This document shows, piece by piece, positions 56,785-64,000 of a stretch of 64,000 nucleotides of DNA (within the stretch, counting starts at the first letter, position 1; each line of letters starts with the position of its first letter). This DNA comes from Cristatella mucedo. Lineage: Eukaryota > Bryozoa > Phylactolaemata > Cristatellidae. The stretch lies in assembly GCA_009760855.2 (NCBI GenBank), contig WPIO01000001.1, forward strand, positions 21,606,501 through 21,670,500, in the 5' to 3' direction. Below the pieces are notes generated by a model. It was not told where the DNA came from and made no database searches. It saw nothing but the letters and a program-made list of their open reading frames with translations. A program made the position numbers and the translations under genes.

Positions 56785-56943
56785 CTCAAGAGGTAAGGTA
56801 CTCGCTCTTCACGATCGAGATCGTGGGTTCGAATCCTGCAGCGGGCGATCTTTCATTGCCAACTGCTAGGGTGGTGATAGCCATTAAGGGTCTTCTGCCT
56901 CTATATGAATGAGGCTGTCAAATAAACTAACTTTAAGCAAACT
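56785..56943 (+). mobile_element. SINE-A
   Basis: Head aagaggtaaggtactcgctc with a perfect B box GGTTCGAATCC, body gcagcgggcgatctttcat...ggtggtgatagcc, tail tctatatgaatgaggctgtcaaat. Confidence 0.85.
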
Positions 56944-57201
56944 ATAAACTCGTAAATCTCCAATCCTCTTAGCTGAAAAAACTGAGACAAGCAGCAGCTG
57001 CGAGGTCAAAATATGCCAACGTAAGAAACGAAATCATAACATCCACAACGCATTCCATAATGTAGCCAGAGTTACAGCCACTTAGACTAAATCTAATCGT
57101 CAAGCTGCCGAGAACGTTTGGTAGGTCTACCGCTAGAAAAGTTTTGCCCTGTCAGCTAAGGTGCTGCTGTCGTGCTACTGCCGGCTGTATGTCTGCGTGT
57201 G
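56944..57201. other. Unassigned stretch
   Basis: Nothing recognised. Confidence 0.3.
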
Positions 57202-57430
57202 TAATAATAATAATAATGCACTTGATAAAGCGCCCTCAGATAACTCAATCTCTCTCTGGGCGCTTTACATTTGCTGCAAAGGGAAGTGCAATTGAATGGT
57301 GAGAAAAATCATGCTTGATAAACAAAAAATGAATAACATGGTTAGGGGTGACATGCACAAGGTCAGCATGCAAATCTTGTTAGTGGCAGCATGAACAGTG
57401 TCAGCACGCATAAGCACATGAAGGACGAGT
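57202..57430 (-). mobile_element. LINE-A 3' end, antisense
   Basis: (AAT)n tail, reversed hairpin (aaagcgccctcagataactc ... ctgggcgcttt) and untranslated region to cacatgaaggacga. Close to the 41708 copy. Confidence 0.88.
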
Positions 57431-57437
57431 GTGCGGA

Positions 57438-57608
57438 TATTTCATTGCCCTGGTTAATTGCACTAGTTGAGGTTCTCGCCTTTGACGGTCAAGGTTGAGG
57501 TAATTATATTTGACAGCTAAGGTCGTGGGCTCGAGCCCTATGGCAAATGTGAAGCGCCTAAATGGAGATTAAATTATCCTAGAGCGCTATAGAAATGAAT
57601 TATATTTT
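57438..57608 (+). mobile_element. SINE-B with internal duplication
   Basis: Head ctggttaattgcactagttgaggttctcgcc; an extra ~25-bp stretch (aaggttgaggtaattatatttgacagct) before the B box gggctcgagcc; tail GAAGCGCCTAAATGGAGATTAAATTATCCTAGAGCGCTATAGAAATG and AATTATATTTT. Confidence 0.8.
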
Positions 57609-57654
57609 TAAAATCTTATTTCATTTTCGGGATCAATATTAAGTTAAAGAGTAA

Positions 57655-57722
57655 CAATAGTAAGTCGTTTGTATAACACCCTAAGAGAACTTAATCTACT
57701 TTATATCCATGCGATTTACAGC
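57655..57722 (-). mobile_element. SINE-B/LINE tail, antisense
   Basis: gtttgtataacaccctaagagaacttaatctactttatatcc is the reversed tail hairpin only. No head is visible. Confidence 0.6.
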
Positions 57723-57904
57723 TAGTTGCAAAAGAAACAATACCCATAGGGTCAGCGACATGTACACTATGGTACACGCAAAAGCAAAACAAGTGTCATG
57801 CTTAGGCAAGGATGTTAAAGTGAACACGACGACACTCATGGTAACTGATTAGTAAAACTTCTGGCTAGTAGCGTGCAGTGATTCATGCGCAGGTTTGCAG
57901 ACGA

Positions 57905-58085
57905 AGCGTATACCTGAACAAAATGGCGCACCAGTTAAAGCGGTTGCTTTTCACTACCCCAGTCCCGAGGTTGTTGGTTCGAATTCTGCTGCGGGATCCC
58001 TTATAGCCACTGCAAGCGGTGATGATAGCTGTAAAGGCTCTTCTGTCGCTACATAAAAGAAGCCGTTGCATCAGCTAGTATTTTC
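57905..58085 (+). mobile_element. SINE-A, second subfamily
   Basis: Head accagttaaagcggttgctttt, B box ggttcgaattc, body gcgggatcccttatagccac...ggtgatgatagctg, tail gctacataaaagaagccgttgc and atcagctagtatttt. Shares its head with the inverted copy at 31393. Confidence 0.85.
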
Positions 58086-58089
58086 ACTG

Positions 58090-58684
58090 GAGGCAAAGCG
58101 AAAAACGGACACATTCCTTTAGCGCTTGGTCGGAACCAATGAGTCTTCATCTAAGACCTAAAAGATGCTAGGTCATCGCAGGCAGTGACCGTGGGTGAAA
58201 GCGAGTTCTAGACTTTCGGCGCTTAGCTACTGAAGACTGGATCTCCAGGAGATTTTTGTTTAGTGCGAGGAACAGCGGATGATTAGTTGCTGAGGAACGG
58301 ATGGTGTGAGAGCACGCTGGAGTAGCAAGGAGGTCGGATAGGTAGTCTGGTGCAAGTGAGTGAAGAGATTTGTAATGCAGATCGAGGAGCTTGAAATCTA
58401 ATTGATGCCGGATAGGGAGTTAGTGAAGTTTGGACAGAAATGGTGTGATATGACAGCTACGCCGTTGACGACAGGCCGGACTACTTGCCGAGTTTTTACT
58501 AGTTGCATACGATTGAGGGCACATGCCAGGAGTCCTGTAGAGGGAATTGCAATAGTTTAGACGGAGGTCAAATACGCGGCAACTAGTTTGGCCTGACGAA
58601 CTCTTATCTGAGGAAGCTCTTAATTTTGGCGATGTACCTTAGCTGAAAGTAATCCAATATGGGACTGGATGAAATGTGCGTCTG
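58090..58684 (-). mobile_element. LINE-C, antisense, split by LTR-X
   Basis: Antisense C-terminal region of an L2-like LINE: gacaggccggactacttgcc, aggagtcctgtagagggaattgcaatag and agctgaaagtaatccaatatg correspond position by position to the LINE-A C-terminal region. The continuation (ttttggaatagtacgcctag...gaagcaatcttgagggtta) is at 60641-60780, on the far side of LTR-X. Confidence 0.7.
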
Positions 58685-58685
58685 C

Positions 58686-58792
58686 GGTGGGCCACATGCT
58701 TACATCAGAGGCCGAACGCTGCACCGAGTGGCTCATTAGTGGCCGAGGCTGCTGTGCTAATAACATTAGCAGAAGCTCGGGCTCACACAACA
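58686..58792 (-). repeat. LTR-X 3' LTR, truncated
   Basis: Aligns with 60503-60635: GTGGGCCACATGCTTACAT, then CATTAGTGGCCGAGGCTG, TGTGCTAAT.ACA.TAGCAGAAGC and a CAACA end at 58792 next to the polypurine tract. The R-U5 half is missing. Confidence 0.85.
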
Positions 58793-58894
58793 TTCCTTCC
58801 CCCAGTGAAAACAGATATCCTAGTCCCGCCAGTCTGGCTGCGGAGGGAGCGACTGGACAGTCGTACAGGCCGTCGTTTCGCCCCATGCACTTCT

Positions 58895-60315
58895 CTACTG
58901 CCTGCTCCGACGGTGGCCCCGAGCCCCGAGTTGTTGCCCTGTTGTCCTGCTGTACGTTGTTCGGGCTCGACATTGAAGGCTTCTGACCGGCTTGACCGGC
59001 GTACAGGCGTACATGACAGCCACTCGCAGGAGGCCCAGGTCAGCTCTGCTCCTCGCGAGGAGCCGGTCATAGAGGCTGCCCACTTTTAGGCAAACCTGGG
59101 ACACCGATCCAACAGTCATGCGGTTTCCGCAGGTCACCTCCGTTCGAGCCCCGATGGCCGGTCTCAGGCGTTTGTCGCCGGCCAATCCGGCCCTGCGAAA
59201 ACCCTTCTGGCTCATTAATATGGCCGCGGCGTTCTCCGCCGAGTTCCACTCCGCCGAGTCGCTCTCGCGGTTGCGCTCCTCTGCGCTCTGCACTGCGACG
59301 CTCGTGCGGGCGCTTTCCACCGCTGAGACGCTCTCGCTGCTGGGCGTCGTCGCCGCCGAGACGTCGCTCTCAAAGGCGAAGCTCTTCGCCGCCGCTAAGA
59401 CGCTCTCGCCGCTGCTGCGCATCGCCGCAATGGCGCGCTTGAGACGTCGCGTTCGAAGGCCGCTTGCGCTTCGTCGCAGGATAATACTGCCTCGCCGCTG
59501 AATGCTGACTTGCGGTGCTCCTCTGCGCCATGCGCCGGAGCGCTTGTGCGCGTGCTCTCCATCGCCGAGATGCTCTCGCCGCTGCACGCTCCGCGGCGGT
59601 CTCTGCAATGCTTTCCGCAGCTCAGACACTCTCTCGCTGCTGCGCTTCGCCGCCGAGACGTCGCTCTCACCGGCGCTCTTCTTCGCAGCAACGCTCTCGG
59701 CGGCCGCCTGCACCTCGTCGCAGGCCGCTGTCGCCTCGCCGCTGGAAGCCGTCACATGCTGTCCGTCCTTCGTCTCCGAGTGCTGCTGCCGCTGCGCACT
59801 TACTTGGCTTTGGTGCTCTTCGGCTGTTGCGGCTACTAGGTCGGTAGCGGTCCCATACCCGCTTCCTTCCTCAGCATTGCAGTCGGATGGCTGCGGCAGC
59901 TGAACGCGTCCCGCTCTGCCTTCTGGCTCTTGCGAGCAGTTGACGGTTGACTCGACCGGTGATGAAGTTGGCTCGTCGCCTAGCTTTGCTCCGGTCTCGG
60001 CTCCGGCGAGCTGCTCCTGCTCCAGCCGAAACCTCTCGGCCTCCTCATCCGTCAACTACGTGAACGTCAGAATGAACTCGTTTCGCAGCTTGTGATAGTC
60101 TTGTTCTACTTCTGCCGGCTGTTCACCCCAAACCTGTGTATCGCGTTATCGCCCAGACACACTGGCACAACATGCTTTAACGGCATCTCAATCTTTAGCC
60201 TTGCTACAGCCTTCTCAAGCGTTAGGAGCCAAGGCATAGAGTGCTCTCCGTCGTTAAACATTTCGTAGCTCAGTGTCGGCGTCCCGTCTAGGCCATAGAA
60301 GATCTGATACTCTTT
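58895..60315 (-). pseudogene. LTR-X gag-like region plus 386-codon low-complexity frame
   Basis: Capsid-like sequence at 60315-60110: EYQIFYGLDGTPTLSYEMFN, SMPWLLTLEKAVARLKIEMP and VVPVCLGDNAIHRF. A frameshift follows, then DYHKLRNEFILTFT-stop-LTDEEAERF, resembling Ty3/gypsy Gag. After the stop a frame runs from 60055 to 58895 without interruption, rich in Ala, Glu, Ser and Arg. Its DNA contains direct repeats in frame: gctcctctgcgc at 59274 and 59517 (243 bp), gagacgtcgctctca at 59358 and 59655 (297 bp), both multiples of three. Whether the long frame is translated is unknown. Confidence 0.6.
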
Positions 60316-60347
60316 TCGACAGGAGTGAACAATTCTCTGCTACCAAT

Positions 60348-60635
60348 TGTTGTGTGACAGTGTCTCCGGCGGCCGCTGTTCTTGTGGAATCTCACGGAGA
60401 CACGAGCGGGCGAGCGTGAGCGGTAAACGAAACTCAATCTTTATTCCCTCGGCTGGTACATATACGAGCTGGCTGACTCACCACAGATAAGGGAGTGTCG
60501 TGGGCCACATGCTTACATTAAAGGCCTGGCGCTGAGTCAGTTGCAGAACCACCTGCTGCAGGTGGGGCATACATTAGTGGCCGAGGCTGTTGTGCTAATT
60601 ACAATAGCAGAAGCAACAAGCTCGCCCAAACAACA
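60348..60635 (-). repeat. LTR-X 5' LTR
   Basis: 288 bp with TGTTG...CAACA ends. It carries AATAAAGATTGAG near 60440 (polyadenylation signal) with TATATGTACC just upstream. Flanked internally by a primer-binding-like site beginning TTGGTAGCAGAG. Confidence 0.85.
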
Positions 60636-60780
60636 ATGACAACGTCGTTTTGGAATAGTACGCCTAGATTGCTGGTAGTAGTTACGGAGGTGGCGCTAGG
60701 TGAAGCAATCTTGAGGGTTAGGTCCGTGACAGCGAAAGCGTCAGTCCCCCAGTGCTATGCCGCTAGACTGTGTAATGCAG
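60636..60780 (-). mobile_element. LINE-C, continuation beyond LTR-X
   Basis: acgtcgttttggaatagtac ... gcctagattgctggtag ... gaagcaatcttgagggttag matches the segment encoding LTLKI...ISP.ESARNLGV...SDLSLDDH in LINE-A (reversed), so LTR-X landed within this element. Confidence 0.65.
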
Positions 60781-60789
60781 AGAGCTGTA

Positions 60790-60903
60790 GTGCAGTTAAA
60801 ACATACGCGGCTTGTTTATTGTGGGCCGATTCGTAGCGGTTACGGGTCAGAGTAAGAGTTTTACGCGGCGGCGTGCGCCGGTCCGACTGGATTTTAACTG
60901 CAC
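60790..60903. repeat. 114-bp segment with perfect 12-bp inverted termini
   Basis: GTGCAGTTAAAA at 60790-60801 and its exact reverse complement TTTTAACTGCAC at 60892-60903. GC-rich interior. It could be a tiny MITE or an IR-bounded fragment. No convincing target duplication seen. Confidence 0.6.
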
Positions 60904-61344
60904 GAACTCCCGAAGCCCGGGTATGGCAACCCACCCACAGTGATCGCCTGCGATCGCCTGTGCGACGGTCCCGAATCCCGAAGGCGGACCGCCACAGCAC
61001 AACAAGATACGAGCAGCTAACCGAGTAGCCGGTGGAACGCAACCGTTTAATCTGTTACACTGAGGTGCTCGTCGCCGTAGCTTCGGACTCTCGCGGTCTC
61101 GAAGCGCAGTTCCTCGCTTGAGCTAGCTGCAGCTGCAGCCGCGAATTTTTAGCAACGGTCTTGCTTTTATTCTCTCGCACCTGAACTCCTGAACTCTAAC
61201 GAGGTTTGTCATTCTTTCGGACTCAACTCTTGATATAAATTCTCAAGTTGATTCAACTTATTAATTCACTCCTAACCCTCGGCTGATGGCATTCTATCGC
61301 TTGCCTACGGCCTAGTGTTTTGGCTATTGCAGCGTATGAGTCGG
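60904..61344. other. Unassigned stretch
   Basis: No gene recognised. It may be the upstream part of repeat P (TTGTCATTCTTTCGGACTC at 61206 resembles TTGTCTGACTTTGTCGGACTC near 50524). Confidence 0.35.
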
Positions 61345-61560
61345 TTCTCATCCTGACCGAGACGTCTGCCCAAAGCTCTAATCTAACACGAGTAGATCTT
61401 GCTGTCAGATAACCCACGGTTCTGCTCCCAGCAAACTAATGAGTCACTTCTCCGAATTCTATTTGGCTAGATCCGCCCCACAGGTTGCTTTAGGCTCCCT
61501 AGGGCAAGGAGTCGTATCGTGGCAAACCTGAGAGCTGCCCCTATGCAGATCTTCCAACTA
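61345..61560 (+). repeat. Repeat P copy 2
   Basis: Diverged copy of 50655-50865: atcctgaccgagacgtctgc, cccaaagctctaatc, gatcttgctgtcagata, ggttctgctcccagc, gaattctatttggctagatccgcccc, gtatcgtggcaaacctgaga and gctgcccc. Confidence 0.65.
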
Positions 61561-61564
61561 TCGG

Positions 61565-61890
61565 GTGACACTAAATTTTCCCCAGAACTATTCGGTTGGT
61601 TTTACCATTTTTAAGCTTCAGAAAGTTAGCGGCCACCTAAGCGTGAATTTTGAAGGCTTAGGAAATTCAAAGCACAGGTAGCTAATTTTTGCGTCGCAGG
61701 CTTAGGTAGGGATGCCACGCTCGGCAATATAATAATAATACGCTTGATTAAGCGCCCTCAGAGAACTGAGACACTTTCTAGGCGCTTCACATTTGCTGAT
61801 AAGGAAACACGATCGAATGGTGAGTGGTATCGTGCTTGATAAACACCGTGAATAACGTAGTTAGGGGTGACATGCACGGGGTCAGCATGT
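61565..61890 (-). mobile_element. LINE-C sliver followed by LINE-A 3' end, antisense
   Basis: 61575-61650 (gaactattcggttggtttta ... agttagcggccacc) is reversed LINE-C after YADD. From 61728 an AATAAT tail, reversed LINE-A hairpin (aagcgccctcagagaactga...taggcgcttcac) and untranslated region run to gggtcagcatgtt at about 61890. Confidence 0.75.
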
Positions 61891-61891
61891 T

Positions 61892-62214
61892 AGGTAATGA
61901 CGTCGGCCAGGCAGACAGTGTCGATAATAAAAAGAAGCAGGGATATGGGCAATCCTTCCTTGTTCGAGACGACAATAGGCTAACGCGTGACTCGTTTAGA
62001 GTCACCTTCATAAAGAAGACGAATCCGTGAGTGTACATCGTGACGCTGGCCCCCTTCGTTGCATTGTCAGCGAGCCTGGTGCAGCCACCCGTCCCACTGG
62101 CTAAAGTGTGGGGTACGAAGCCAAGTACCGAGTAAGTAGATAGAGATCAATTTGTGGTTTGATTATATGCAGGCCGGCTTCCATCGGGTTCGACGAATTA
62201 CCGCAATCCAAAAA
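61892..62214. other. Unassigned stretch
   Basis: Nothing recognised between a LINE-A end and a SINE-B. Confidence 0.3.
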
Positions 62215-62357
62215 AATATATAATTCATTTTTATAGCGCCCCAAGAGAACCTAATCTCTATTCAGGCGCTTCACATATACCTCGGGACTCGAGCCCACGA
62301 CCTCAGTCAGACCCTTGTCGGGGCGAGCACCTTACCAGCTTGACCAAACCAGCTCGG
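62215..62357 (-). mobile_element. SINE-B, antisense
   Basis: Reversed tail (atataattcatttttatagc, gcgccccaagagaac..aggcgcttc), reversed B box (ctcgagccc) and head ending gaccaaaccagctcggcc. Nearly identical to 31738-31868, including the extra ctcagtcagacccttgtcgg segment. Confidence 0.88.
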
Positions 62358-62365
62358 CCACTCTA

Positions 62366-63470
62366 ATTAGGCTAGCGACGACCAGGCGTAAGCGTTGCCA
62401 AGCTCAAATTTTGCGCTGATATTGTATTTCACGTTCGAATTTATATGTCCACCAAATTTCACGTCGCTTCGCTTCATGTCGCTTCGCGAACGCGAACTTA
62501 TGCAAATGAGCTTTGACGCCGGACGCCTGTACCGCAATCCACCGAAATCCATTCTAGTTCCCGTCAAATCCGCCACAAATCAGCTACCCACTGTTCCAAA
62601 AAGTTTGGAATATCAAACTACGATACACGTACAATGTACCCAGAAAATTTCTCGCGATTCCGCTCACGCGTTCTCACGATTGTCCACAGAAATAAGATTG
62701 CAGAGGACCAGGCCAATACCGCAATCCACCAAAATCCACTGCATTCCACCATGCAACGAAAGAAATCCTGATCAAAAACTCCTCTTTTGATTGCAGGTGA
62801 CAGCACACTCTGCGATAATTGCATTAAAAAAATAATTTCATTTACATCGGCACGGCCGTTCTCGTGCAATGCGCTGCAATCGACTACAGTAGCCCGGGCA
62901 AATACCGCAATCCACCAAAATCCACTGCATTCCACCTCGTAAAAACCGAAATACATTGCGCCGAGCTCCAGTTTTATTGAATATTAAAGTGCACCGTGCT
63001 GTGTGCACAACCACGTAAAATTAAAAAAAATTGTGCAACCTCGCACTATGGCAATGGGTGGCAATCGCCCGAAATGACCTGGAAATGACCTGGAAAACTA
63101 CTGCAATTCACTCTATTCCACTACAAATCATCCTCAAATCGCCATCGCGAAGCTCTAATTGAATTGCATATAGCACTAGACTCAGTTCAAAGTGCATCCA
63201 CACAATTTCGCTCCATTGCGAACACGCGTTCTCATGCAATGAATTGCAATCGACTGCAATGACCCTGTCCCATTCCGAAATCCACCTCAATGCGCCGAAA
63301 TCCGCTGCAATCCGCCACACAGCGACCAGAACGCGTACACCAGAAGCTCTGATTATGATCGCACGCTGCTCTGCTCTTCGGTTATTGTGTAATCGCGTGA
63401 CTTCACTGTAATTCCCGCGGCCATTCTGCAGCAATCCTTAATGTCACTAAGCTGTTCGAGCCTGAAGCTT
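62366..63470 (+). repeat. Repeat Q array, third block
   Basis: Left end matches 51612. Anchors AGCTC.A.TTT/ATTG at 62963, 63151 and 63344 are spaced ~188 and ~193 bp. Words such as ACCGCAATCCACC.AAATCCA, TGCAATCGACTGCAAT and TCTCATGCAATG recur in each unit. Antisense frames that spell repeated VECSGFWWIAV are products of the repeat. Confidence 0.75.
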
Positions 63471-63499
63471 TACTAATTAATGTAGCTTCTCGCCTTACT

Positions 63500-63900
63500 G
63501 CTGATGTTTTAGCGCTACCCTGTACTCTAATGCTCACCACACCAGGCCGTGGAGGGCCAGCGACATGTTTTTTCTGCTAACCACAAGGTCTCCCTCACCT
63601 GGTACGATCGCTTGACCAATACCCCTGGTCTCACGACTTGAATTGATTGTGTACATTTACAACGGATAGATTTACGTTTTTCCAGGCCGTTGCCGTCGAT
63701 TGCCGCGTATTGCCCTCGCAGTACGTTCAAGATTGGTTGATAGGATGTGGGTGCACGTTTAATACAGCACACTGTTACGCAAGAAAAAAATGTGATCTCC
63801 CACAAGCTTTGTTTGTAATTGTAACAGACAATCATGGATTGCTGTATTGTCTCGGGCAATTGCCGTCGATTGCCATGGATTGCCCAAGATTAAAAGCGAA
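63500..63900 (-). repeat. Repeat Q, inverted block
   Basis: The Q words appear reversed: TTGCCGTCGATTGCCGCGTA at 63690 and TTGCCGTCGATTGCCATGGA at 63859, ~169 bp apart. So the array changes orientation between about 63470 and 63690, near the right edge of the window. Confidence 0.65.
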
Positions 63901-64000
63901 AAAGAATAGCATGTGCGCTCACAGTGAGCGTTATGCGGTTGGATAATTACAAATTCAAACGGCCAATTTCCAGCAAATTTAAACCAGATTGCTGCAAAGA

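Larger units (their letters stand above)
58686..60635 (-). mobile_element. LTR-X: short gag-bearing LTR retrotransposon, antisense
   Basis: Components, read on the - strand: 5' LTR 60635-60348; primer-binding-like TTGGTAGCAGAGAATTG at 60346-60330; gag-like region 60315-60060; a 386-codon Ala/Glu/Ser-rich frame 60055-58895; polypurine tract (TGGGGGAAGGAA) at 58804-58793; then a truncated 3' LTR 58792-58686. No pol is present, so it is non-autonomous or internally deleted. It sits inside an older LINE-C. Confidence 0.8.

Noticed and set aside
62395-63434. Open frames with repeated VECSGFWWIAV-type text
   Set aside because: They arise from the short-word repeats of array Q and occur out of phase in several units.

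Overview
This is animal nuclear DNA. It has split genes with GT-AG introns, a TATA-type promoter, microsatellites, and dozens of non-LTR retrotransposon, SINE, LTR-element and MITE relics; no bacterial operon structure is seen. The repeat set (L2-like LINEs with ATT-repeat tails, tRNA-derived SINEs, a SPIN-like hAT MITE) fits an invertebrate metazoan, but I cannot name the species from the window alone.

Two host genes can be reconstructed exon by exon. The 3' half of RNF10, a RING-finger E3 ligase, lies on the + strand from the left edge to 6543. A complete three-exon MIF / D-dopachrome tautomerase-family gene lies on the - strand at 42582-38501. Its coding exons of 108, 173 and 64 nt match the exon plan of vertebrate MIF. 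It is easily missed because its introns are filled with retrotransposons and its exons are short.

The rest is mostly mobile DNA. Working names used here: LINE-A is L2-like and its 3' end is a hairpin followed by (ATT)n. LINE-B is a second L2-like family with a different 3' end (a hairpin, then ACATT repeats). LINE-C is a third, more degenerate relative. SINE-A and SINE-B are tRNA-derived, and the SINE-B tail copies the hairpin architecture of the LINE-A tail. LTR-X is a short gag-bearing LTR element at 58686-60635. L and P are GC-rich dispersed repeats that may be LTRs. Q is a degenerate 160-190 bp periodic array.

Layout: 1-6.6 kb RNF10 with LINE and SINE inserts in its introns; 7-12.4 kb LINE-A, LINE-B, an LTR fragment and a pseudogene; 12.4-19.8 kb CA repeat, repeat L copy 1, LINE-A, SINE-B and mostly unassigned sequence; 19.8-28.4 kb a dense LINE field; 28.4-33.4 kb mixed unassigned sequence and SINEs; 33.4-36.2 kb LINE-A carrying a SPIN-like MITE, and a gypsy relic; 38.5-42.7 kb MIF; 43.3-49 kb LINEs and repeat L copy 2; 50-55 kb repeats P and Q with an antisense LINE-A; 55.7-58.7 kb nested SINEs, LINEs and a MITE; 58.7-60.6 kb LTR-X; 61.3-64 kb repeat P copy 2 and a second Q array.

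Nearly all mobile-element reading frames are broken, so this is a graveyard of repeated nested insertion rather than a functional gene cluster. All family assignments come from reading the sequence; no database search was run.
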